DNA from: PNAI01 sp964575715
GTDB lineage: Bacteria; Pseudomonadota; Alphaproteobacteria; Rhizobiales; Xanthobacteraceae
Assembly (NCBI GenBank): GCA_964575715.1
Contig: CAZNSG010000245.1
Location: 1 to 16,310 of the forward strand
DNA length: 16,310 nt
Reading direction: 5' to 3'
The translations under genes were made by a program, and so were the position numbers. Shown one piece after another: positions 6,886-14,008 of the stretch (positions are counted from its first letter, which is position 1; each line of letters begins with the position of its first letter). The notes under the pieces are model-generated. The model was given only the letters and a program-made list of their open reading frames with translations, made no database searches and had not been told where the DNA came from.

Positions 6886-8268
6886 ATGCTCATATTGGCT
6901 CAATACCGGACTGCGAATTGGCGTCGGGCGCTGGCGGCAGCGGCGCTGGGAATTGCGCTGCCGTATGGTATTGCTGACCAGGCCGCCGCCCAGTCGCGGC
7001 CATCGATTGGCACAACGCAATTTGCGCAAACGGAACACCCCAAGGACGCAAATAGGCTCAATACGCTCAGGCAGCGTGACGTCGAGCTTGAAGCCATTCG
7101 TGCCCAACAGAAACAGGCGGCCGAGTCCGAGACGAGGCTCAAGCGGGAAATCGCGACCATCGGCGATGATCGGCGCAAGCTCAATCAAGCTTTGATCGAC
7201 GCGGCGACCCGCTCGCGCAACTTAGAGAACCGTGTCACCAGAACCGAATATCGCCTCAAGGCGCTCGAGGACAGCGAGCACAAAATGCGCGAATCGCTTG
7301 CCAGCCGGCGCACGGTGATTGCTGAGATTCTAGCTGCCTTGCAACGGATCGGCCGCCACCCGCCGCCTGCCGTCATCGTCTCGGCGGAGGACGCGCTGGT
7401 ATCGGTACGCACCGCCATTATGCTGGGCGCGGTACTGCCTGAAATGCGCAGCCAAGCCGAAAAACTTGCTTCCGAGCTCTCGGCGCTGGTGCAGGTGCGC
7501 AAGAATATTTCCGATGAGCAGGAGCGGCTGCAAAGAGAGTTCGCGGCACTTGTGGAAGAGCGCCTGCGCACCGCGCGCCTGATCGAGGAGCGCCAAAAGA
7601 AGCAGGCCGAGACCGAAAAAGCCCTCGAGGACGAACGGCAAGCGGCGGCTGGACTTGCTCGCCAGGCCGACAACCTCAAGGATTTGATTGCAAAGCTTGA
7701 GAAAGGCCTCGATCGCGCGGGCCGGGCGGCGCGGGCGGCGCAAGAAAGTCGCGCTGAAAATCGCTCTAATGACAATCGGCCCGAATTGGCGGTGCTCAGG
7801 GATCCCGGGCGACTCGCACCAGCGGTTGCATTTGCTGCAATGCGGGGCCATTTACCCTTCCCAGTAAATGGCGAGCAAATCCGTGAATTCGGTGCCCTAG
7901 ATACTATTGGAGGCACCGAAAAGGGCTTATCAATAGCAGCCAGGGATGGGGCCCAGGTCACTAGCCCTTGCGACGGTTGGGTGGTTTATGCAGCACCCTT
8001 CCGTAATTATGGCCAAGTCTTGATCCTGGATGCCGGTGGCGGATATCATGTGGTACTTGCAGGCATGAATCGGATTTCCGCCGGGGTCGGTCAGTTCGTG
8101 CTAACCGGAGAGCCGGTAGCAATCATGGGGGGCGTTTCCCATATGGCTACCAACGTTGCGACAGGGCCTAGCCAATCGGTTCTCTACATCGAGTTCCGCA
8201 AGGACGGGACACCCGTCGATCCCAGCCCCTGGTGGGCGACAAGTGAAGGCGAAAAGGTTCGAGGATGA
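6886..8268 (+). CDS. envC: EnvC-like murein hydrolase activator (degenerate LytM/M23 domain)
   Basis: EnvC-type proteins act in the periplasm, where they recruit and activate N-acetylmuramoyl-L-alanine amidases at the division site. The 460-residue product begins with a signal peptide (RRALAAAALGIALPYGIADQ, probable cleavage after AAA near residue 35). Long coiled coils follow at about 55-140 and 185-280, rich in E, R, K, Q and A, and then a LytM-like domain at about 320-450. In that domain the metal-binding residues of active M23 peptidases are missing: the HxxxD site reads KGLSIAA (346-352), and the HxH site reads LYIEFRK (433-439). This is the expected state of an activator rather than a peptidase. 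The 3' third of the gene has less biased codons than its neighbours. ctpA overlaps the stop by four bases (ATGA). Confidence 0.9.
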   Translation: MLILAQYRTANWRRALAAAALGIALPYGIADQAAAQSRPSIGTTQFAQTEHPKDANRLNTLRQRDVELEAIRAQQKQAAESETRLKREIATIGDDRRKLNQALIDAATRSRNLENRVTRTEYRLKALEDSEHKMRESLASRRTVIAEILAALQRIGRHPPPAVIVSAEDALVSVRTAIMLGAVLPEMRSQAEKLASELSALVQVRKNISDEQERLQREFAALVEERLRTARLIEERQKKQAETEKALEDERQAAAGLARQADNLKDLIAKLEKGLDRAGRAARAAQESRAENRSNDNRPELAVLRDPGRLAPAVAFAAMRGHLPFPVNGEQIREFGALDTIGGTEKGLSIAARDGAQVTSPCDGWVVYAAPFRNYGQVLILDAGGGYHVVLAGMNRISAGVGQFVLTGEPVAIMGGVSHMATNVATGPSQSVLYIEFRKDGTPVDPSPWWATSEGEKVRG

Positions 8269-9596
8269 TGCGCAGAACAATTCTCATTCTCATCGGCGCG
8301 ATTTCGGGTGCGGCCCTGACGGTGCTAGTTACCCAGCCGCGTATCATGACCTTCGGGTCGAGTGCAAAGGCGGCAGCCGCCGACACCTACCGGCAGCTCA
8401 ATCTGTTCGGCGATGTATTCGAGCGCGTGCGCGCCGATTACGTCGAGAAGCCGGACGACGCCAAGCTCATCGAGTCGGCGATCAACGGCATGCTCGCCGG
8501 GCTCGATCCGCATTCGAGCTACATGGATCCAAAGAGCTTCCGCGACATGCAGGTACAAACCCGCGGCGAGTTCGGTGGGCTGGGCATCGAGGTCACGATG
8601 GAGGAAGGGCTGATCAAGGTGGTGTCGCCGATCGACGACACGCCTGCGGCCAAGGCCGGCATTCTTGCCAACGACATCATCACCAAGCTCGACGACGAAC
8701 AGGTGCAAGGCCTCACGCTCAATCAGGCGGTCGAGAAAATGCGCGGGCCGGTGAATACCAAGATCAAGCTCACCATCATGCGCAAGGGCCAGGACAAGCC
8801 GATCGAGATCGCGATCACCCGCGATGTCATTCGGGTGCGCTCGGTGCGAGCGCGGGCGGAGGACGATATCGGTTACATCCGAATTTCCCAGTTCAACGAA
8901 CAATCCACCGACGGACTGAAGAAGGTGATCAGTGACCTCGCCGGACAGATTCCCGCCGACAAGCTCAAGGGCTTCGTTGTCGATCTGCGCAACAACCCAG
9001 GCGGCCTGCTCGACCAGGCGATCTCGATATCGGACGCCTTCCTGGAGCGGGGTGAAATCGTCTCCACCCGCGGCCGCAATGCCGAGGAAACTCAGCGATT
9101 TAACGCACGAGCGGGCGATCTCACCAGGGGCAAGCCGATCATCGTTCTGATCAACGGCGGCTCGGCATCGGCCTCGGAAATCGTGGCAGGCGCGCTGCAG
9201 GATCATAAGCGTGCGACCGTTATCGGCACGCGCTCGTTCGGCAAGGGCTCGGTGCAGACCATCATCCCGCTCGGCGCCGGCAACGGGGCTTTGCGATTGA
9301 CCACGGCGCGCTACTTCACGCCGTCCGGGCGGTCGATCCAGGCCAAGGGAATTTCCCCCGACATCGAGGTCTTGCAGGACGTGCCGGATGAACTCAAAGC
9401 GCGCACCGACACCAAGGGCGAATCCTCGTTGCGCGGACATTTGAAGGCCGAAGGCGACGAGCAGACCGGCTCGCAGTCCTATGTTCCGCCCGATCCCAAG
9501 GACGACAAGGCGCTCCATACGGCGCTCGAACTCATCCGCGGCACCAAGACCAATGCGGCATTCCCGCCTAATCCCAAGGCCAGCGTGCCGAATTGA
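8265..9596 (+). CDS. ctpA: Carboxyl-terminal processing protease, S41 family
   Basis: CtpA-type proteases cleave the C-terminal parts of periplasmic substrates, in several bacteria including peptidoglycan hydrolases and their regulators. The 443-residue protein has an N-terminal membrane anchor or signal segment (TILILIGAISGAALTVLV, 5-22). A PDZ domain lies at about 102-186 (GEFGGLGIEV, DDTPAAKAGILANDIITKLD). The S41 catalytic domain includes GYIRISQFNE and VDLRNNPGGLLDQA. The Ser/Lys dyad is S302 in NGGSASASE and K327 in RSFGKGSVQT, 25 residues apart as in the family. The tail is acidic and proline rich. The ATG at 8265 overlaps the envC stop; a second ATG at 8268 is also possible. The pair is probably translationally coupled, and a strong terminator follows. 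Confidence 0.95.
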   Translation: MMRRTILILIGAISGAALTVLVTQPRIMTFGSSAKAAAADTYRQLNLFGDVFERVRADYVEKPDDAKLIESAINGMLAGLDPHSSYMDPKSFRDMQVQTRGEFGGLGIEVTMEEGLIKVVSPIDDTPAAKAGILANDIITKLDDEQVQGLTLNQAVEKMRGPVNTKIKLTIMRKGQDKPIEIAITRDVIRVRSVRARAEDDIGYIRISQFNEQSTDGLKKVISDLAGQIPADKLKGFVVDLRNNPGGLLDQAISISDAFLERGEIVSTRGRNAEETQRFNARAGDLTRGKPIIVLINGGSASASEIVAGALQDHKRATVIGTRSFGKGSVQTIIPLGAGNGALRLTTARYFTPSGRSIQAKGISPDIEVLQDVPDELKARTDTKGESSLRGHLKAEGDEQTGSQSYVPPDPKDDKALHTALELIRGTKTNAAFPPNPKASVPN

Positions 9597-9620
9597 CCGC
9601 ATTTGCCTGAATTGATACGC

Positions 9621-9656
9621 GATCGGGGCGGCCCAAGGGCCGCCCTGATTATTTTC
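9621..9656 (+). terminator. Rho-independent terminator after ctpA
   Basis: GGGCGGCCC (9626-9634) and GGGCCGCCC (9637-9645) form a perfect nine-base stem with an AA loop. It is extended outward by a G-U pair, three Watson-Crick pairs (ATC/GAT) and a further G-U pair, and is followed by the T-rich ATTATTTTC. It lies 24 bases after the ctpA stop and should end the upstream transcript. Confidence 0.85.
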
Positions 9657-9753
9657 AGCCCTGCGCATTTTCGTAACATCTACTTGTCGCCAGAAAGCGG
9701 AGATATTGGACCGCCGTGCTAGACTTTCCCGATGATTCGCAAGGGTTCGGACC

Positions 9754-10992
9754 GTGGCAGCGGATGACCTGAGCGCGCCGCTTGGCCAAGACGTAACGAA
9801 GAAGCGACGGTTTGTGCTCCCGATCGCCGTCCCGCAGGTGATCGCCGGTGCGCTGGGCTTGTTCGTTCTCGTCTTCGCCGGCTGGGCGCTGCTCGTCCAT
9901 GACCCGCTTGGCGGCGAGCCGATCGTGGTGGTCGCGGCAAAGCCTGAGGCCTTACCCGCCGTGCCGGAAGGCACTCCCGGCGCCGCCGGCGCGCCCAATC
10001 GCTACGACGGACCACTGCCGGGCCAGGCGGCGCAATCCAAGCCCGCGCCAATCAACCAATCCAATCCCACCCCCGGCACCCAATCCAAACCCAGCCCCGG
10101 GATGCAGACGGTCACCATCATCGACGGCACCAGCGGCAAGCGACAGGAAGTGGAAATTCCGGTGCCAAAGGACAGCCAGGTCCGTGCGCCGATCGAGCCG
10201 CGCCTGCTAGACACCTCGCGCCATGGTTCAATTCCGAAGATCGGGGCTGACGGGGTCCGCCCGGCCGAGGCTTACGCCCGTGCCACCACGCTTAGCCCCG
10301 ATAAAAAGAACAGCCCGCGCATCGCGATCGTGATCAGCGGGCTTGGGATCAGCGCTAATAACACAAACGAGGCACTCGCCAAGCTGCCCAGCGCGATTAC
10401 GCTCGCCTTTTCCCCCTATGGCGCCAATGTCGAGAGCCTGGCTGCGCGTGCGCGCGCCAAGGGCCATGAGGTGCTGCTGCAAATCCCGATGGAGCCATTC
10501 GAATATCCCGACAATGACCCGGGTCCGCATACGCTGTTGACCACGCTTCTGGCCGATCAAAATCTCGATCGCCTGCATTGGCTGATGAGCCGGTTCCAGG
10601 GTTATGTCGGTGTGGTCAATGTCATGGGCAATCGCTTCACTGCCTCCGAGCGGGCGCTCACGCCGGTGCTCTACGAGCTCACCAAGCGCGGATTGATCTT
10701 CCTCGATGACGGGAATTCGCCGCGCAGCTTGGCAAGCCAGATCGCCGGCGCCAACAGCGTGCCTTTCGCTAAAGCCGAAGTGGTGCTTGACGCAGTGCCG
10801 ACGCCTGCCAGCATCGACCGTGCGCTCACCCGCCTCGAAGCGCTCGCGCGCGAGCGCGGCGTCGCGGTCGGCATCGCCTCCGCGGTGCCCGCCGCCATTG
10901 ATCGCATTGCGCAATGGGCCAAGGCGGCGGAAGGCCGCGGCATGGTGCTGGTGCCCATCACCACGATTGCGATCAAGCCGAAAGCGAGCTGA
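9754..10992 (+). CDS. Divergent polysaccharide deacetylase family protein (YibQ-like)
   Basis: The 412-residue protein has a single N-terminal membrane segment (about 25-48, IAGALGLFVLVFAGWALLV). A low-complexity Pro/Ser/Gln/Asn linker follows at about 65-120, with near-repeats SKPAPINQSNPTPGTQ and SKPSPGMQ. The C-terminal domain (about 187-405) matches the divergent polysaccharide deacetylase family: RIAIVISGLGIS, ITLAFSPYG, GHEVLLQIPMEPFEYP, GYVGVVNVMGNRFTA and LIFLDDGNSP. Family members I recall have a DD where this has SG (IVIDDLG), and NHMG where this has NVMG. Metal binding, and so catalysis, may therefore be absent or altered. The start is a GTG at 9754 preceded by AAGGG. The gene stands after a terminator but next to envC and ctpA; in Escherichia coli yibQ also follows envC, which suggests an envelope role. 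The substrate is unknown. Confidence 0.85.
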   Translation: MAADDLSAPLGQDVTKKRRFVLPIAVPQVIAGALGLFVLVFAGWALLVHDPLGGEPIVVVAAKPEALPAVPEGTPGAAGAPNRYDGPLPGQAAQSKPAPINQSNPTPGTQSKPSPGMQTVTIIDGTSGKRQEVEIPVPKDSQVRAPIEPRLLDTSRHGSIPKIGADGVRPAEAYARATTLSPDKKNSPRIAIVISGLGISANNTNEALAKLPSAITLAFSPYGANVESLAARARAKGHEVLLQIPMEPFEYPDNDPGPHTLLTTLLADQNLDRLHWLMSRFQGYVGVVNVMGNRFTASERALTPVLYELTKRGLIFLDDGNSPRSLASQIAGANSVPFAKAEVVLDAVPTPASIDRALTRLEALARERGVAVGIASAVPAAIDRIAQWAKAAEGRGMVLVPITTIAIKPKAS

Positions 10993-11017
10993 AATCACCG
11001 CAATCGCGAGGCATAAA

Positions 11018-11518
11018 ATGCGCGATTACGAACGCCTGCCTTATCGCCCCTGCGTGGGCATGATGCTGCTCAACCGTGACGGCCGCGCTTTCATCGGCCG
11101 CCGCATCGGCGGGCCGGAACATGTCGACGAGGTGCACGTCTGGCAAATGCCGCAAGGCGGCATCGACGAAGGCGAGGATCCCTACCCGGCGGCGTTGCGC
11201 GAGCTATACGAGGAAACCAACATTCGCTCGGTGGAGAAGCTCGGCGAGATCGCCCAATGGCTCCATTACGACATCCCGCGCGAAATCGCCGGCCAGGCTT
11301 GGCAAGGACGCTATCGCGGCCAGAAGCAGAAATGGTACGCGCTGCGTTTTACCGGCGAGGAGCGCGAGATCGATATTGCGCATCCGGCAGGGGGGCACGA
11401 GCCTGAGTTCGTGGAATGGCGCTGGGAACCGCTGCCAAACCTTCCCGGCCTGATCATCCCGTTCAAACGCAAGGTGTACGAACGGGTGGTGGCGGAGTTC
11501 GCGAAATTCGCGCCTTAA
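11018..11518 (+). CDS. rppH: RNA pyrophosphohydrolase, Nudix family
   Basis: RppH removes pyrophosphate from 5'-triphosphorylated mRNA, which opens it to RNase E decay; members of the family also cleave dinucleoside polyphosphates. The product from ATG 11018 has 166 residues, normal for RppH. The N-terminus YRPCVGMMLLN and the Nudix box at residues 47-69 are clear: G47, E53, R61-E62 and E65-E66 fit Gx5Ex7REUxEExGU, with N68 in place of the last G. QMPQGGID, GQKQKWYALRF and FVEWRWEPL are RppH-specific. The frame stays open far upstream over the deacetylase gene, but only the downstream ATG gives the family N-terminus. The gene starts 25 bases after the deacetylase stop. Its stop codon overlaps that of atpC on the other strand. 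Confidence 0.95.
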   Translation: MRDYERLPYRPCVGMMLLNRDGRAFIGRRIGGPEHVDEVHVWQMPQGGIDEGEDPYPAALRELYEETNIRSVEKLGEIAQWLHYDIPREIAGQAWQGRYRGQKQKWYALRFTGEEREIDIAHPAGGHEPEFVEWRWEPLPNLPGLIIPFKRKVYERVVAEFAKFAP

Positions 11519-11910
11519 TACCCGAGCACGGTCTGCACGCTCTTGAGCTGTTCGAGCCGCAGTGCGGCGCGGTCGCGCATGGGGCCTTCGGGTGAATCGG
11601 CGACGTCCTCTTCCAGGTCCTTGATCTGGCCGGCGAGCATGGCGCGGTCGACCTGTTCGGCCGGCATGGCGAAATCGACAAGCACGGTCAGACCCTTGAG
11701 ATTGATCTCGGCAAAACCGCCGCGCAGCACGAAATTCTGCTCGCGGGCCCCGAGAATTTTCAAAATGCCCGGCCGCAGCATGGCGACCAGCGGCGCGTGG
11801 TCGGCCAGCACGCCGAACTCGCCTTCGGCGCCCGGCACCACGACATGCTCGACCTCGCCGGAAAACACCAGCCGCTCGGGCGAGGCGAGTTCAAAGTGGA
11901 AGGTGGCCAT
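11515..11910 (-). CDS. atpC: ATP synthase F1 subunit epsilon
   Basis: Epsilon is part of the central rotor stalk of F1 and can inhibit ATP hydrolysis. The 131-residue product has the beta-sandwich domain (about 1-85) with FHFELASPERLVFSGEVE, VVVPGAEGEFGVLADHAPLV, LRPGILKI and FVLRGGFAEI. A helical C-terminal segment is rich in charged residues (AEQVDRAMLAGQIKDLEED). Its length is typical of alphaproteobacteria. It is the last gene of the visible atp operon, separated from atpD by 80 bases that hold a palindrome. It ends tail to tail with rppH, sharing the four bases TTAA, and no intrinsic terminator is seen on either side of that junction. Confidence 0.96.
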   Translation of the reverse strand: MATFHFELASPERLVFSGEVEHVVVPGAEGEFGVLADHAPLVAMLRPGILKILGAREQNFVLRGGFAEINLKGLTVLVDFAMPAEQVDRAMLAGQIKDLEEDVADSPEGPMRDRAALRLEQLKSVQTVLGY

Positions 11911-11932
11911 CGTCGTTCCCTACAATCCCGAA

Positions 11933-11977
11933 CCTCATCCTGAGGAGGCCGCGAAGCGGCCGTCTCGAAGGATGAGG
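11933..11977. repeat. REP-type palindrome between atpD and atpC
   Basis: CCTCATCC (11933-11940) pairs with GGATGAGG (11970-11977), and the inner GGCCGC (11947-11952) pairs with GCGGCC (11956-11961) around a GAA loop. The stretch CATCCTGAGGAGGCCGCG matches the left end of the larger element at 15206-15429 at 17 of 18 bases, so the two belong to one repeat family. Confidence 0.85.
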
Positions 11978-11990
11978 CGACGAAAATCCG

Positions 11991-13436
11991 TTACGCCGCC
12001 TCGGCGGCGAGCTTCTTGCCCTTTTCCACCGCATCTTCGATGGTGCCGACCATGTAGAAGGCGGCTTCGGGAAGGTGGTCGTATTTGCCTTCCACCAGAC
12101 CCTTAAAACCTTTGATCGTGTCGGCCAGGTCCACCAGCTTGCCGGGCGAGCCGGTGAATACTTCGGCGACGAAGAACGGCTGCGACAGGAAGCGCTCGAT
12201 CTTGCGCGCGCGCGATACCGTGAGCTTGTCCTCTTCCGACAACTCGTCCATGCCCAGGATCGCGATGATGTCCTGCAACGCCTTGTAGCGCTGCAGCACC
12301 TGCTGCACCTGGCGCGCAATCGCGTAATGCTCCTCGCCCACGATCAGCGGCGAGAGCATGCGTGAGGTCGAATCAAGCGGATCGACCGCTGGATAGATTC
12401 CCTTGGCGGCGATGTCGCGCGACAGCACCGTGGTGGCATCGAGATGCGCGAACGAGGTCGCCGGTGCCGGGTCGGTCAGGTCGTCGGCCGGCACGTAGAT
12501 CGCCTGCACCGAGGTGATCGAGCCTTTGGTGGTGGTGGTGATGCGCTCCTGCAGCGCGCCCATGTCGGTGGCAAGCGTCGGCTGGTAGCCGACCGCCGAG
12601 GGGATGCGGCCGAGCAGCGCGGAGACTTCCGAGCCGGCCTGGGTGAATCGGAAGATGTTGTCGACGAAGAACAGCACATCCTGACCCTGGTCGCGGAAAT
12701 ATTCCGCGACCGTCAACCCGGACAGGCCGACGCGGGCGCGCGCGCCGGGCGGCTCGTTCATCTGGCCGTAGACCAGCGCGCATTTCGAACCTTCGGTCGA
12801 ACCGTTGTTCTTCTTGGGATCCTTGTTGACGCCGGATTCGATCATTTCGTGATAGAGATCGTTGCCCTCGCGCGTGCGCTCGCCGACACCGGCGAACACC
12901 GAATAGCCGCCGTGCGCCTTGGCCACGTTGTTGATCAACTCCTGAATCAGCACGGTCTTGCCAACGCCGGCGCCGCCGAACAGGCCGATCTTGCCGCCGC
13001 GCGCATAGGGCGCGAGCAGATCGACCACCTTGATGCCGGTGATCAGAATCTGCGCTTCTGTGGATTGCTCGGTATAGCTCGGCGTCGGCTGATGGATCGC
13101 GCGCCGCTCCACGGCCTTCACCGGCCCGGCTTCATCCACCGGATCGCCGATCACGTTGATGATGCGGCCGAGCGTGCCGGGACCGACCGGCACCGCGATC
13201 GGCTCGCCGGTGTCGGTGACCTCCTGCCCGCGCACCAGACCTTCGCTCGAATCCATCGCGACGGTGCGCACCGTCGATTCGCCGAGATGCTGGGCGACTT
13301 CGAGCACCAGCCGGTTGCCCTGGTTCTTGGTTTCGAGCGCATTGAGGATCGCCGGCAGATGGTCTTGGAACTGCACGTCGACGACGGCGCCGATCACCTG
13401 GGTAATCTTTCCGACCGCATTGGGCATGGTGGCCAT
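11991..13436 (-). CDS. atpD: ATP synthase F1 subunit beta
   Basis: Beta carries the three catalytic sites of F1. The 481-residue product is complete. The Walker A motif is GGAGVGKT (154-161), the catalytic glutamate E186 is in GERTREG, and the Walker B aspartate is D259 in VLFFVDN. The DELSEED lever that pushes on gamma is at 397-403. The N-terminus MATMPNAVGKITQVIGAVVD is normal for the order. GAGGA four bases before the ATG is the likely ribosome binding site. The first 62 coding bases (13375-13436) are repeated exactly at 13835-13896, upstream in the operon. The gap to atpG is 870 bases instead of the usual few tens, filled with coiled-coil genes and operon relics, so the normal atpG-atpD coupling has been disturbed or rebuilt. 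Confidence 0.98.
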   Translation of the reverse strand: MATMPNAVGKITQVIGAVVDVQFQDHLPAILNALETKNQGNRLVLEVAQHLGESTVRTVAMDSSEGLVRGQEVTDTGEPIAVPVGPGTLGRIINVIGDPVDEAGPVKAVERRAIHQPTPSYTEQSTEAQILITGIKVVDLLAPYARGGKIGLFGGAGVGKTVLIQELINNVAKAHGGYSVFAGVGERTREGNDLYHEMIESGVNKDPKKNNGSTEGSKCALVYGQMNEPPGARARVGLSGLTVAEYFRDQGQDVLFFVDNIFRFTQAGSEVSALLGRIPSAVGYQPTLATDMGALQERITTTTKGSITSVQAIYVPADDLTDPAPATSFAHLDATTVLSRDIAAKGIYPAVDPLDSTSRMLSPLIVGEEHYAIARQVQQVLQRYKALQDIIAILGMDELSEEDKLTVSRARKIERFLSQPFFVAEVFTGSPGKLVDLADTIKGFKGLVEGKYDHLPEAAFYMVGTIEDAVEKGKKLAAEAA

Positions 13437-13461
13437 ATCGTCCTCGTTATCAATCTAGAAA

Positions 13462-13488
13462 TTATAGCGCCTCGACGCCGGAGATGAT
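13462..13488 (-). pseudogene. Relic of the atpG 3' end, copy 1
   Basis: These 27 bases match relic copy 2 (13918-13944) at 24 positions. On the minus strand they encode IISGVEAL followed by TAA; the functional AtpG ends IISGAEAL. The relic lies 25 bases upstream of the atpD start, which is where the true end of atpG would normally be. No atpG homology is obvious further upstream; the small coiled-coil gene begins 26 bases away. Confidence 0.75.
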
Positions 13489-13514
13489 TGGTCGCCGATG
13501 GCTCCTCGATTGCA

Positions 13515-13739
13515 TCATGCTTCCGCAAGGTCGAGGCGACGTTCGATACGCGCCATCCGCTCATCAAAACGATCCATGCGAGTGTTAAGACCGGAAAATT
13601 GAATTTGCATCTGGCCGAGGTGCTGCTCCACCGCCGACACGCGCAATTTCAGATCGCTGATATCAGCTTCCGTCCTATCTTGTGAAGCCCGGACACGGCG
13701 CAGAAGCTCCAGAATCATGCTTTCTTCTTGTTCGGTCAT
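13515..13739 (-). CDS. Small coiled-coil protein of unknown function (74 aa)
   Basis: The 74-residue product starts MTEQEESMILELLRRVRAS and ends MARIERRLDLAEA. It is highly charged, with hydrophobic residues at heptad spacing (ILELLRRV, ISDLKLRVSAVEQHLGQM, MDRFDERMARIERRL), so it should form a coiled coil. It has no signal peptide, membrane segment or cysteine. GAGAGAG about eight bases before the ATG could be a ribosome binding site. It is a clear paralogue of the 84-residue product at 14009-14263: about 13 of 37 residues are identical in the N-terminal half and 8 of 13 at the end. Proteins of this pattern are, from memory, common unannotated small ORFs in Rhizobiales. Its function is unknown. 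It lies in the same orientation as the atp genes and is probably cotranscribed with them. Confidence 0.65.
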   Translation of the reverse strand: MTEQEESMILELLRRVRASQDRTEADISDLKLRVSAVEQHLGQMQIQFSGLNTRMDRFDERMARIERRLDLAEA

Positions 13740-13791
13740 GTCGCGCTCTCTCAGCGAAGTCAGATCACTTTACTCACTAATAACGTATCGT

Positions 13792-13896
13792 CTACAGCAC
13801 ATTGCGGATTACCGGTGGCTTGAAGCCGAACCGGACGTCGACGACGGCGCCGATCACCTGGGTAATCTTTCCGACCGCATTGGGCATGGTGGCCAT
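13792..13896 (-). pseudogene. Relic of the atpD 5' end
   Basis: The last 62 bases (13835-13896) are identical to the first 62 coding bases of atpD, giving MATMPNAVGKITQVIGAVVD again. The frame then continues for 14 codons as VRFGFKPPVIRNVL before TAG. The functional protein has VQFQDHLPAILNAL at this point, so homology persists at lower identity (F, P, I, N and L are kept). GAGGA precedes the ATG by six bases, so a 34-residue peptide could be made. The abrupt change from perfect to weak identity is unusual for simple decay of a duplicate. Confidence 0.85.
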
Positions 13897-13917
13897 GAAT
13901 ATTCCTCGTTGCTTCAG

Positions 13918-13990
13918 TTAGAGCGCCTCGGCGCCGGAAATGATCTCGATCAGTTCCTTGGTGATCATCGCCTGGCGGGTGCGGCTACAG
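13918..13990 (-). pseudogene. Relic of the atpG 3' end, copy 2
   Basis: Bases 13918-13979 match the functional atpG end (14307-14368) at 60 of 62 positions, encoding RQAMITKELIEIISGAEAL then TAA. Weaker similarity extends upstream (CSRTRQA against YNRSRQA in the functional gene). The relic is followed 21 bases later by the atpD relic, so together they reproduce an intact atpG-atpD junction, including AACGAGGA as ribosome binding site. No atpG start or body precedes the relic. Confidence 0.88.
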
Positions 13991-14008
13991 GTGTTATCTG
14001 GCGGGTCG

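Noticed and set aside
6743..7195. Plus-strand frame of 150 codons overlapping the rlmH end and envC start
   Set aside because: It overlaps the envC signal peptide and coiled-coil coding region, and its sequence lacks any family resemblance.
9657..9753. Promoter for the deacetylase gene
   Set aside because: A promoter is expected after the terminator, but candidates such as TTGTCG (9684) and TAGACT (9720) do not pair at acceptable spacing, so no site is assigned.
8325..9998. Minus-strand open frame of 557 codons opposite ctpA and the deacetylase start
   Set aside because: It is antisense to a confident S41 protease and crosses the terminator; composition is that of a shadow frame.
12444..13487. 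Plus-strand open frame of 347 codons opposite atpD
   Set aside because: Antisense to the highly conserved beta subunit gene; no domain resemblance.
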